Shown piece after piece: positions 1 to 6,925 of a stretch of 12,698 nucleotides of DNA; the stretch's first letter is position 1, and every line of letters begins with the position of its first letter. This stretch comes from an uncultured Peptococcaceae bacterium. Lineage in GTDB: Bacteria > Bacillota > Peptococcia > Peptococcales > Peptococcaceae. The DNA lies in contig CABUKW010000084.1 of assembly GCA_902492275.1 (NCBI GenBank), forward strand, positions 1-12,698, read 5' to 3'. The position numbers and the translations under genes were made by a program. A model generated the notes under the pieces. The model made no database searches. It saw only the letters and a program-made list of their open reading frames with translations, and had not been told where the DNA came from.

Positions 1-3
1 CCA

Positions 4-311
4 CGACTAGGACAGTCTGCAAAATTATCCGCCCCAAGTCGGAATTTTGGCGAAGACAGCGGAGAGGTTTAACCCCATAGAAGGGTAGAAAGTGCCTTGT
101 TTCTTTTTATATTCTGTGCGGCAAACACGTTGTAGGGGATGTTGCCACTAGCGTGTATAAAGCATGTTTGAAACATGTTTGAAGCGCGAATGAAGCACGG
201 TTTTTTGTGCGAATACCCGCTGACCGCTAGGCCAGTTTGATTGTCGAACTGCTGGCGAAGGCGGCGGAAGGGTTTTAACCCATAAGGCCGCAAAAATGCT
301 TGATTTCTTCT
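4..311. repeat. Two degenerate direct copies of a dispersed-type repeat
   Basis: Copy A (about 4-108) and copy B (about 224-311) share an ordered series of blocks. Both contain a CTAGG-CAGT block (7-16 and 227-236), then a block beginning GGCGAAG and ending TTTAACCC-CATA (49-78 and 254-284), and then a TTGxTTTCTTxT block. Copy A carries about 16 extra bases near its start. On the minus strand both copies would encode similar peptides (G-L-K-P-x-R-x-L-R-Q), but no ribosome binding site or long frame supports a gene. Between the copies, 162-200 is rich in short repeats (CATGTTTGAAACATG is an inverted repeat). It is probably a non-coding repeat element; copy A may be cut by the window edge. Confidence 0.5.
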
Positions 312-595
312 GGCGTGAGGAACACTGTGAAATAGGTTCCATCGTCTGATGTTACACAGCGGGGTGTTCTCTGCTACAGCGATTTGTCAGGTATTTTTAT
401 TTCACATTCTGTAAACCCCTGCAAATTATTATACATTTTTAGAATGTATATCCCCTTATAAAAACAACCGTTTTTATTTTCTTCTTGCATATTTTTTCAT
501 AGTTTCTTAACAAAAACCCCTTTACATTCCCAATCTAAATAAGTATAGATTAATAATCATGCAAAACAGTTTATATATCATAAAACAAAGGCGGC
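312..595. other. Gene-free AT-rich intergenic DNA
   Basis: No open frame with a plausible start and ribosome binding site is present. It contains a perfect 8-bp inverted repeat (TATACATT at 430-437, AATGTATA at 443-450, spacer 5), which is operator-like. It also has an A/T-only hairpin at 459-476 (TAAAAAC / GTTTTTA) followed by T-rich DNA on the plus strand. A promoter-like pair follows at 521-549. Confidence 0.5.
521..549 (+). promoter_or_regulatory. Possible orphan sigma-70-type promoter
   Basis: TTTACA at 521-526 and TATAGA at 544-549 are separated by exactly 17 bases. No plus-strand gene follows, since the next gene is convergent (minus strand). If active, it would give a short transcript running into the terminator of the DUF1275 gene. 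The DNA is AT-rich, so a chance match is quite possible. Confidence 0.25.
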
Positions 596-638
596 AAAAA
601 ACAAAAAACGAACCTGCACCTTTTGGCACAGCTTCGTT
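596..638 (-). terminator. Rho-independent terminator of the DUF1275 gene
   Basis: On the minus strand AACGAAGCTGTGCC (638-625) pairs with GGTGCAGGTTCGTT (620-607). There is one G-G mismatch and two wobbles, an AAAA loop, and then a T-rich tail interrupted by one G. It lies 18 bases past the stop codon of the DUF1275 gene. Confidence 0.85.
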
Positions 639-655
639 CCTGTTTTGCAGCGTAT

Positions 656-1348
656 TTATTTTTGCGGCTTCTTACGAAACAAAAATTCCATATTGTCTTC
701 TTCCCGAAACATAATCAAAAAGCACAGGGCTAAAGGCAGCAAATCCACCAGCACAGCCCAGTAGTGCAGCCATTTGCTGCAGATTGCGCCCAACAGCGCG
801 CCCACCATAAAGGCGATAACCAAACAATAATACATCAGACTTTTGCTGCGCTGTCCTGCATCGCCGGTGTGCTCGTAGCGGTACATAGCTTCCGCCGCAC
901 TGCGCAGATTGCCGGTACACATGGTGGTGGCATAGGCATTGCCGCGAACTTTGCGAAAGCTCTCCACCTGCAGCGCACAGACAAAGGAAATCATACTGTT
1001 GGCCAGCCAATTCCAGGCGGCGCCTAAAAAAACAGTCAGCGTAAGAATCAGGATTTCCAGCAGCAAAATCACTTGCCGCCAATGCAGATTGGTCTTTTCT
1101 TTACAACTGTTGCGCAGCTTTTCTGCTATCAAAATCCCCAAGGCAAACACTGCAATGGGAATGAAATACTGCAGCGCTGTTTCCCATTGACATTGGGCCA
1201 GACTGATGCCCAGCAGCACAATGTTGCCGGTCTGGGCGTTGGCAAATACTTCGCCCCGGCAAAGATAGCTGTACGCGTCTAAAAAACCGCCGGCCAGCAT
1301 CAACAACAATCCCAATGGAAGCGACTCGGACATCTGCTGTTTTACCAT
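656..1348 (-). CDS. YoaK/DUF1275-family membrane protein
   Basis: A multi-pass inner-membrane protein of the YoaK/DUF1275 family (230 aa, usual family length); its function is not established. Visible features are the family's N-terminal block with GFLDAYSYL and FANAQTGN (residues 21-42), a second conserved CTGN block near 144-147, and about six hydrophobic segments. The tail is charged and ends in basic residues (FRKKPQK). The frame stays open upstream for another 66 codons, but I place the start at the ATG at 1348. The sequence GGGGAG sits seven bases before it, whereas the ATG at 1354 would have almost no spacing. The gene stands alone behind the terminator of the hydrogenase operon and has its own terminator, so it is probably independent of that operon. 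Confidence 0.85.
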   Translation of the reverse strand: MVKQQMSESLPLGLLLMLAGGFLDAYSYLCRGEVFANAQTGNIVLLGISLAQCQWETALQYFIPIAVFALGILIAEKLRNSCKEKTNLHWRQVILLLEILILTLTVFLGAAWNWLANSMISFVCALQVESFRKVRGNAYATTMCTGNLRSAAEAMYRYEHTGDAGQRSKSLMYYCLVIAFMVGALLGAICSKWLHYWAVLVDLLPLALCFLIMFREEDNMEFLFRKKPQK

Positions 1349-1430
1349 CGGCATTCTCCCCTTTCTGTTGTGGCCGCCCCATCGGCACAGCCAGTTTTGC
1401 GGCTGCTGCGGTTGCAACGGTCCTGCCTCC

Positions 1431-1458
1431 ATTGTAAGCATTTTTCTGAAAAAAACAA
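1431..1458 (-). promoter_or_regulatory. Possible promoter for the DUF1275 gene
   Basis: On the minus strand TTGTTT (1458-1453) and TACAAT (1436-1431) are spaced by 16 bases, about 80 bases upstream of the chosen start. It lies downstream of the hydrogenase operon terminator, which fits separate transcription. The -35 match is only partial. Confidence 0.35.
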
Positions 1459-1557
1459 GGGCTGTCGGCAAGAATACAACATAATTCCGATTTTGTTCCA
1501 ACGCTAATAAAACCAACGCCGGCCACAAAAAGAAACATACACACAAACATTCCGGAT

Positions 1558-1594
1558 AAAAAAAACAGAAGCCCTCCCACAGGAGAGCCTCTGT
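1558..1594 (-). terminator. Strong rho-independent terminator of the hydrogenase operon
   Basis: On the minus strand a 13-bp stem (1594-1582 with 1577-1565, two G-T wobbles and otherwise paired) closes a four-base loop (TGTG) and is followed by a run of T (1564-1558). It starts 23 bases after the stop codon of the NrfD-like gene, so it ends the operon. Confidence 0.9.
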
Positions 1595-1617
1595 AAAATC
1601 CCATATTACAAGTTGAC

Positions 1618-2826
1618 TTACATAATTGCCTGATTGAAACCGCTTGCCGATTCGTTTTCCACATCTTTGTTTTCTGCGGCGTCACCGGGCAGACCGAAGA
1701 AGAACGGGAAGTTTTCGGTAATCCACAGATAAGCCAGGAATGCCAGGCAGAACAGACCGATGGTAGACACGATTTCCATAAAGGATGGGAAGTAGCCGCC
1801 GCCTAAAGAAGCAACGTGAGCAGACATCCCTGTGAACACCACGTTCAATCTGGTCAATACCAGACCGGCCATACCGGACAGACCGAACACCAGCAAACCG
1901 CCCTTGGTTTTGCCGAATGGCAGGAAATGAATGATAATCGGCAGAACGCACAACAGCACCATTTCCAAAATAAACATGTTTCCGCACAGCGTGAAGGAGA
2001 ATACATTGCCTAACTGACCGCGGCTTACCAAATCAGCGCCTTTCAGCACAAAGTAAACTGCCATCAATACAACAGAAATCTTGCTCAAATCATACAGCAT
2101 TTTGGTGTCAATTTTCATGTTGTAGCGGCTGTTGGTCCAAATATATTCTACGATAGCAACGCAGGGGCCAACGAAGAAAGCAGACAACAGGAACAGCCAT
2201 GGCATCATCTGGGTAGCCCAGATTGGATCCAATTTGGCAGGCATAGCATGATACAAGGAACCTAAAGAAGCCTGATGGCCCAGAGGTACGGTACATGCAG
2301 CGATAAACACAATCTGCATAATTGGCTGCATTTTTTTCTTGAATTTAGGCGCAACCTTTTCTGCCCCGACTTCAATCAATTCGATCACCTGCAGCACCAT
2401 GTAAGCTACGATACACATGTAAACTTCAAACATAGGGGAGTGAATCCCTGGAGAAACGAATGGTCTCCAGAAATTATCCCAACGACCAATTTCTACGATT
2501 AAGATTAACAGCACCAGCACATAGCCGATAAAGGACAACAGCAGGCATCTTCTGGATACCGGTTCAAATTTTTCAACGTGAAAAATATGGGTGATGATGG
2601 CCGTACTAAAGCCTGCGCCAGCCAAAGCGATGACGTTCATATCAGCGCCGATCCATACGCCCCATGGCATGGAGTCATTCAAGTTACTCCATTCGCCAAG
2701 CCCTGCATAATATCTGGCCAGAATTAATAACAATGCAACGGCCAGAACAACAAGCATACCAATGCGGACCGGTGTGATTCGCAAATTCCATCTTGATTTC
2801 GGAGTTTTAAAAACCCAGTTTTTCAT
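1618..2826 (-). CDS. HybB/NrfD-family membrane subunit of the hydrogenase complex
   Basis: An integral membrane protein of the NrfD/PsrC/HybB family (402 aa). Such subunits exchange electrons between a periplasmic iron-sulfur partner and the quinone pool. About ten hydrophobic segments can be seen (roughly 18-37, 57-80, 95-113, 133-153, 167-186, 207-230, 248-268, 277-300, 309-331, 348-370), as in HybB. There is a PWGVWIGADM block near 54-63 and a RLN motif near 326-328. The start is supported by GGAGGT seven bases before the ATG. It is the last gene of the operon, 18 bases after the HybA-like gene. With HydA and HybA it would form an H2:quinone module. The reaction direction cannot be read from sequence. 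The family is sure; quinone use is inferred. Confidence 0.92.
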   Translation of the reverse strand: MKNWVFKTPKSRWNLRITPVRIGMLVVLAVALLLILARYYAGLGEWSNLNDSMPWGVWIGADMNVIALAGAGFSTAIITHIFHVEKFEPVSRRCLLLSFIGYVLVLLILIVEIGRWDNFWRPFVSPGIHSPMFEVYMCIVAYMVLQVIELIEVGAEKVAPKFKKKMQPIMQIVFIAACTVPLGHQASLGSLYHAMPAKLDPIWATQMMPWLFLLSAFFVGPCVAIVEYIWTNSRYNMKIDTKMLYDLSKISVVLMAVYFVLKGADLVSRGQLGNVFSFTLCGNMFILEMVLLCVLPIIIHFLPFGKTKGGLLVFGLSGMAGLVLTRLNVVFTGMSAHVASLGGGYFPSFMEIVSTIGLFCLAFLAYLWITENFPFFFGLPGDAAENKDVENESASGFNQAIM

Positions 2827-2844
2827 CTCGATAACCTCCCTTTC

Positions 2845-3669
2845 CTATTCTTCTGTTTTGTGTTCCGCTGCATGGCCTTCATGAGCCACAGCATGACGGC
2901 GTTTGGCATAAATGCTAACGCCAGTCCAGGCAAGGGCACCTACAGCAAAAATAGGCAGTGTGAAACGGGTAAAGCCGTGAACATTGGTCGGAATGGATTT
3001 TTCCGGCAAATCGGTCGGGAAGCCCAGTTCACCAAAGTCTACGTCAGAAATATACAGCCAGCTGGTGCCGCCCACTTCGGTTTCGCCATAAACGTGGTTG
3101 ATATAGCGGCTGTCATTGTTGATAATTTCATGGGCCTTAGCCAGCATTTCTTCGCGGCTGCCAAAGGTCAGCGCATTGGTCGGACATACGCTGGCGCAAG
3201 CCGGTGATTCGCCGTTCGCCAGCTTAGAGCTGCAGAACTGACATTTCATAACGGAAGGCATTACCTTTTCCCATTCGTATTTTGGAATATCGAACGGACA
3301 GGCGATCATGCAGTACCGGCAACCTACGCACAATTCCGGATTATACTGTACAGCGCCCTGTTCGGTCTGATGGAATGCGTGGGCAAAGCATACAGAGGAA
3401 CAAGCCGGATCTAAGCAGTGCATACACTGCCGTTTTACAAAACGCCATACTTCCTGGCCGTCTTTATTGACTTTCATATGATGTACCGTGGTCCAGGTGT
3501 TGCTGTCCAGCTCCACATCTGTGCCATGGGCATTTTCAAATTCATGGGTTTCAGGATTTTCAAAGCTCTGGTTATTCCACAGCTTGCAGGCAACGGTACA
3601 GCTGCCGCAGCCAACGCATTTGGTCAAATCCACTAAAACACTTTTCTGATCAGTTACAGTCGTAGCCAT
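2845..3669 (-). CDS. HybA-like four-[4Fe-4S] ferredoxin with C-terminal membrane anchor
   Basis: An electron-transfer subunit of the HybA/DmsB/NrfC type (274 aa). Sixteen cysteines form four cluster motifs: C18-C21-C24-C28, C82-C85-C90-C94, C114-C117-C120-C124 and C143-C146-C158-C162. The spacings are typical of [4Fe-4S] clusters. A hydrophobic helix at about 234-255 is followed by AKRRH and a His/Glu-rich tail. By the positive-inside rule this puts the tail in the cytoplasm and the cluster domain outside. Unlike classical HybA it has no Tat or Sec signal; the N-terminus starts directly with the ferredoxin fold. It may therefore be exported together with HydA. GGAGGT lies seven bases before the ATG. 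It sits 18 bases from each operon neighbour and would wire HydA to the NrfD subunit. Confidence 0.92.
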   Translation of the reverse strand: MATTVTDQKSVLVDLTKCVGCGSCTVACKLWNNQSFENPETHEFENAHGTDVELDSNTWTTVHHMKVNKDGQEVWRFVKRQCMHCLDPACSSVCFAHAFHQTEQGAVQYNPELCVGCRYCMIACPFDIPKYEWEKVMPSVMKCQFCSSKLANGESPACASVCPTNALTFGSREEMLAKAHEIINNDSRYINHVYGETEVGGTSWLYISDVDFGELGFPTDLPEKSIPTNVHGFTRFTLPIFAVGALAWTGVSIYAKRRHAVAHEGHAAEHKTEE

Positions 3670-3687
3670 TCTTCATACCTCCCCCTC

Positions 3688-5301
3688 TTAAACTTCTTTC
3701 CTGGTAATGGACTCAGATCTGTCTTCATAGCTGGTATGGCACAGTTCATGGGCCAAATGGCTCAGCGGCGCTTCCAGGAAATTGTCATAGATATCAATAA
3801 TCTGCGGATTTTCATGGCACAACCGCAAGCTGCCGGTTTTTACAACATTCTGACCGGCACTGTTGCCGCCGACTGCAGTCCCGTTGATATTACCAACCGC
3901 GTCGCGGCCATACATGGTGTCGGTTCTGGCTTGACGTACCCAGTCCTGAGGAGGCACAGCCGTTCTTGGCTGACCGCCGCCGGCGATACATCCGCCTGGA
4001 CAGGCCATAACTTCTAGAAAGTGGAAATCGGCTTTACCGGCTTTAATTTCTTCACACAGCTGGCGAGCATTGGCCAAACCGGAGGCAACCACCACTTTCA
4101 CATCGCCTACGCCCGGAATATTAACGGAAGCCCGTTTGATGCCTTCCAAGCCGCGCACCGGTTCCAGATGATAGAGCAGTTCGGGAGGGTTGCTGCCGGT
4201 AATCAGATAATAAGCGGAACGCACAGCCGCTTCCATAACGCCGCCGGAGTTCCCGAAAATCAGACCTGCGGTAGAACCAATCTGGTCGTACTGCCCTTCT
4301 TCAAAGCTGGCAAAATCTTCACCCGGCAAATATTTGCGAATCATGTTGGCCAGTTCCCGCACACTTAGCACATAGTCCATATCGGCTACATCCGGGTCAT
4401 TGTAATACTGACCGGCACCGCCTTCTAACCCGTGGAACTGATGACGGCTGATTTCAAATTTTTTGGCCAGACAAGGCATAATCGCAACATTGACAATGTT
4501 TTTGTAAGGAATGTCCAGTTTATCAGCATTGTAGGTCTTCAGCGTAGAACCGTGCATCATCATTGGAGAACGGGCCGAAGACAGATTGGGAATTAATTCT
4601 GGATAATAGTATTCCACGAATTTTACCCAGCCAGGACAGCAGGAGGTTAACTGTGGCAGCACGCCGCCCTTGGTTACACGTTCTACCAGTTCAGAGCCTT
4701 CTTCCATGATGGTTAAGTCGGCGCTGAAGTTGGTATCTACAACGACATCAAATCCCAGTTTACGCAGAGCAGTTACCATCTGGCCTTCTGCCCAGGCGCC
4801 GGCGCCCATGCCAAACTCTTCACCGATTCCGACACGAGTTGCCGGAGAAGTTTGCACGATTACCTTTGTTTCAGGATCCTGAATGGCGTTCCATACATCT
4901 TCAATCACGCTGCGTTCCGCAATGGCGCCAGTTGGACACCACAGAGAACACTGACCGCAGTGTACGCAGATAAAGTCGTCATGCACTGGCAGTTCATAAT
5001 AACCGAACACGCTCTGCACCTTTTCGCAGGCTTCGATACACTGACCGCACAGAATACATTTTTCATCGTTCCGCACCAGAGATACGTTGTCTGGATCCAG
5101 AGGAACACGGCCTTTTACCTGTGCAGGCATTGCGCTTGCATTTCGGTACTGATTGGGCAGCCAGCCGGTACCGCTTGGATCACTGACAGGCGAACAACCG
5201 GTCATGGTTGCTGCAGCGCCGACAACGCCGGCTCCTGCCATAACACTTAGAAAACGACGTCTGCTCATGCCTTTGTTTTCTAATTCTTTGTGTTTTTCCA
5301 T
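3688..5301 (-). CDS. Tat-exported [FeFe]-hydrogenase catalytic subunit
   Basis: Catalyses reversible 2H+ + 2e- = H2 at an H-cluster (537 aa). In order it has: a twin-arginine signal SRRRFL at 13-18 with a hydrophobic stretch and a lipobox-like MTGC (Cys36), so it may be a Tat lipoprotein; two [4Fe-4S] motifs (C82/85/88/92 and C112/115/118/122); the H-cluster domain with TSCCPGW (C221 proton relay, C222 ligand), MPCLAKKFE (C277) and EVMACPGGCIAGGGQP (C434, C438); and a C-terminal small-subunit-type domain ending in AHELCHTSY. All key residues are present. Large and small domains are fused, unlike the split Desulfovibrio enzyme. The start is the ATG at 5301, six bases after GAGGTG; an in-frame GTG at 5310 lies inside that binding site. 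The maturation genes hydEFG are not in the window. It is the first gene of the operon with HybA- and NrfD-like partners. Confidence 0.96.
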   Translation of the reverse strand: MEKHKELENKGMSRRRFLSVMAGAGVVGAAATMTGCSPVSDPSGTGWLPNQYRNASAMPAQVKGRVPLDPDNVSLVRNDEKCILCGQCIEACEKVQSVFGYYELPVHDDFICVHCGQCSLWCPTGAIAERSVIEDVWNAIQDPETKVIVQTSPATRVGIGEEFGMGAGAWAEGQMVTALRKLGFDVVVDTNFSADLTIMEEGSELVERVTKGGVLPQLTSCCPGWVKFVEYYYPELIPNLSSARSPMMMHGSTLKTYNADKLDIPYKNIVNVAIMPCLAKKFEISRHQFHGLEGGAGQYYNDPDVADMDYVLSVRELANMIRKYLPGEDFASFEEGQYDQIGSTAGLIFGNSGGVMEAAVRSAYYLITGSNPPELLYHLEPVRGLEGIKRASVNIPGVGDVKVVVASGLANARQLCEEIKAGKADFHFLEVMACPGGCIAGGGQPRTAVPPQDWVRQARTDTMYGRDAVGNINGTAVGGNSAGQNVVKTGSLRLCHENPQIIDIYDNFLEAPLSHLAHELCHTSYEDRSESITRKEV

Positions 5302-5361
5302 TTTATTCACCTCAACGAAATAAAAATTAATGAAACCATTACATAAATTTAAATGAGTCCT

Positions 5362-5390
5362 CTGCCTCCGGTTCCGGCGGCAGCACTGCC
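5362..5390 (-). promoter_or_regulatory. Structured element with alternative pairings in the hydrogenase leader
   Basis: In the leader RNA GGCAG (5390-5386) is followed by CTGCC (5383-5379) and then by a second GGCAG (5366-5362). The central segment could pair with either copy. The second choice is extended by CC/GG pairs around GGAACC to give the stronger hairpin. Upstream a short CCC/GGG hairpin with a TTTTTT tail (about 5408-5423) resembles a weak attenuator. No known riboswitch class is recognised. Confidence 0.35.
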
Positions 5391-5518
5391 ACAGCTGCTA
5401 ACCGCAGAAAAAACCCGTCGGGGAAGCGAAACAACTTTCAGATCATTCTAAAACCTGCCCGCTTGCAGACTCCCCATAATTTAATGAATCATACAGGCAA
5501 CCATTTGCCTATCTTTAT

Positions 5519-5546
5519 TTTATACTGTTTTATAGGTTTTTCGCAA
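5519..5546 (-). promoter_or_regulatory. Probable promoter of the hydrogenase operon
   Basis: On the minus strand TTGCGA (5546-5541) and TATAAA (5524-5519) are separated by 16 bases. Transcription would start near 5512, leaving a leader of about 210 nt before the hydA start. There is no terminator between the ArsR gene and this point, so some read-through from upstream is also possible. Confidence 0.55.
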
Positions 5547-5565
5547 TATTTTTTTATTGTGAAAA
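5538..5565. promoter_or_regulatory. Inverted repeat over the -35 region of the hydrogenase promoter
   Basis: On the plus strand the arms TTTTCGCAATA (5538-5548) and TATTGTGAAAA (5555-5565) match at 10 of 11 positions around six T. The centre is about 40 bases before the predicted transcription start, and one arm covers the -35 hexamer. The half-sites point outward compared with CRP-type sites, and FNR or Rex consensus sites do not fit. The regulator is unknown; the ArsR protein encoded next door is one candidate. Confidence 0.45.
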
Positions 5566-5602
5566 CCAATACAAGAACGGCTATCCCTGCAATCCGCTTT
5601 TT

Positions 5603-5947
5603 TTATAATGCCAAGGCTTCCCACAATAATTGCCGCACATGGTCGTTGCAAATACTGTAAAAAACCTGTTTGCCGTCCTTACGGCCCTGCACAATCCGCA
5701 GATTGCGCAAAACCCGCAGCTGATGGGAAACCGCCGACTGGCTGCTGCCCACCAGCACCGTCAAATCGCAGACGCAAAGCTCCGCCTGCAGCAGATAATA
5801 CAAAATTTTCACCCGGGTATTATCGCCCAAAACCTTGAATAATTCCGCTGTCTGCTGGCTTTTTTCCTCGGGAATTTTCTTTTGCTCCATCCTTGCCAAA
5901 ACATTGTCATGCACACAAAACTCATCACATTGCCATTGTTCTTCCAT
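5603..5947 (-). CDS. CadC-like ArsR-family metal-responsive repressor
   Basis: A winged-helix ArsR/SmtB regulator (114 aa) that in its family leaves its operator on binding a soft metal. The ligand pattern is that of Staphylococcus CadC (recalled): Cys7 and Cys11 in the N-terminal CDEFC, and Cys58 and Cys60 in ELCVCDL. These make the alpha3N site for Cd(II)/Pb(II)/Bi(III). The recognition helix is around SQSAVSHQLRVL (69-80). The C-terminal alpha5 zinc site seems incomplete: D102 and H103 are there, but the protein ends at L114. I chose the ATG at 5947, nine bases after GGAGGT; the upstream TTG at 5998 has no comparable site. No metal-transporting ATPase is next to it. Its neighbours are the nitroreductase and hydrogenase genes. 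Family sure, metal specificity inferred. Confidence 0.9.
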   Translation of the reverse strand: MEEQWQCDEFCVHDNVLARMEQKKIPEEKSQQTAELFKVLGDNTRVKILYYLLQAELCVCDLTVLVGSSQSAVSHQLRVLRNLRIVQGRKDGKQVFYSICNDHVRQLLWEALAL

Positions 5948-5981
5948 CCAAATCCGACCTCCATTCCCTGTAAATCGTTGC

Positions 5982-6001
5982 TTTTTGATTGTGAACAAAA
6001 A
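5982..6001. promoter_or_regulatory. Inverted repeat upstream of the ArsR gene
   Basis: TTTTTG (5982-5987) and CAAAAA (5996-6001) flank ATTGTGAA (5988-5995). The same eight bases, in the same orientation, occur in the dyad before hydA (5556-5563). This could be a site for ArsR self-regulation. No convincing promoter hexamers are seen next to it, and the AT-rich setting raises the chance of coincidence. Confidence 0.3.
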
Positions 6002-6053
6002 TGCAATCCGATCTTAACAATTTCTTAAAAATCGGAAAAATAAAAAATGCTTA

Positions 6054-6599
6054 TTACCGGCGGCGCAGTAAAACCGCATTGACCGATTTGCGCGGCATCT
6101 GTTTCTCTTTTGCCGTTACCTCCGGAGCAGCCGGCCGCCCTAAGGCGACAATGCCATACAATTCCAGATTTTCGGCCTGCTGAAATTCATTGCGCAAATC
6201 GACCCTGTCAAAAGAACCGATGCAATGGGTCACATACCCCCTCCGCTGTGCCTCCAGACTGAGGTATCCCCAGGCGCAGCCGCTGTCAAAAGGCGTCCAA
6301 TAATTAAACAGCCCATTGTGGGTATCGCCCATATTGCCCGCCACCAAAATCAGCACCGGCGCGGCGGCAATCCATTCCCGTTCCCCGGGCAGCATATATT
6401 CCAGCAGCATTTCTTTGTCCTGCGGCCGTTTGGCCACAAAGAAACGCCACGGTTGTTCGTTGTAGGCGGAAGGCGCTTGGGTGGCCGCCAGCAAAATTGC
6501 CTGCAAGTCATCCTCCGCTACAGGCGCATCAGCAAAATACATGGTAGAATACCGCTCTGCAATTTCCGCCATGACTTCCTGTTCCAAATTTCGTTTCAT
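6054..6599 (-). CDS. FMN-dependent nitroreductase-family protein
   Basis: A flavin oxidoreductase-like protein of the nitroreductase superfamily (181 aa), expected to bind FMN as a dimer and use NAD(P)H. The substrate is unknown. The N-terminal RYST (16-19) corresponds to the family's FMN-phosphate R-x-S/T motif, but the usual second arginine appears to be Met20. APSAYNEQPWRFFV (42-55) is the second conserved block, and a late GRPA is at 154-157. A continuous frame extends upstream to 6647, but I chose the ATG at 6599, five bases after AGGGAG. It lies 106 bases upstream of the ArsR gene on the same strand with no clear terminator between, so the two may share a transcript. Confidence 0.88.
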   Translation of the reverse strand: MKRNLEQEVMAEIAERYSTMYFADAPVAEDDLQAILLAATQAPSAYNEQPWRFFVAKRPQDKEMLLEYMLPGEREWIAAAPVLILVAGNMGDTHNGLFNYWTPFDSGCAWGYLSLEAQRRGYVTHCIGSFDRVDLRNEFQQAENLELYGIVALGRPAAPEVTAKEKQMPRKSVNAVLLRRR

Positions 6600-6643
6600 A
6601 ACAGCTCCCTCTTTCTCTCTGCACATAAAATTTAAAGTATAGC

Positions 6644-6682
6644 ACAATTCTATATTGTAACAGTATTTTGCCAGACAGACAA
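6644..6682 (-). promoter_or_regulatory. Promoter of the nitroreductase gene with overlapping dyad
   Basis: On the minus strand TTGTCT (6682-6677) and TACAAT (6659-6654) are spaced by 17 bases. A perfect five-base inverted repeat, ACAAT (6644-6648) and ATTGT (6654-6658), covers the -10 box. That is a usual repressor position. The arms resemble the inner part of the hydA dyad (CAATA / TATTG), but the spacing differs. Confidence 0.45.
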
Positions 6683-6821
6683 GTGTCCAGCCAACAGAAC
6701 ATCGTTCGATTTTTTTATCTGTTCTATATTACTATAGCACGCACCGCTGTAAACAAAACAACCTCTTTTTTCCAACGGGTCAGTTTCAAGGCAAACCTTA
6801 AAATTATTTTTATGAATTTTA

Positions 6822-6859
6822 TAAAAAACAATGTTTTTTACAGATAAGTATGATATAAT
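6822..6859 (+). promoter_or_regulatory. Extended -10 promoter with dyad at the -35 position, for the 118-aa gene
   Basis: TGATATAAT (6851-6859) is a perfect extended -10 element. There is no good -35 hexamer. Its place is taken by a perfect eight-base inverted repeat, TAAAAAAC (6822-6829) and GTTTTTTA (6833-6840). The leader to the start codon is about 60 nt. Confidence 0.55.
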
Positions 6860-6925
6860 TAATTTATCATTTGATTTGGTTTCGTTTTAAAAATTTTTAT
6901 ATTATCATGACCAAGGAGGATTTTT

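Noticed and set aside
69..342. Two overlapping minus-strand frames of 74 and 64 codons
   Set aside because: They lie within the degenerate repeat, overlap each other in different frames and lack ribosome binding sites.
459..480. A/T-rich hairpin as a plus-strand terminator
   Set aside because: The stem has only one G-C pair and no gene precedes it.
672..1685. Several frames overlapping the DUF1275 gene on both strands
   Set aside because: They are out-of-frame shadows; the DUF1275 frame alone shows family motifs and membrane segments.
5302..5310. GTG at 5310 as start of the hydrogenase gene
   Set aside because: The GTG is part of the GAGGTG ribosome binding site that is correctly spaced for the ATG at 5301.
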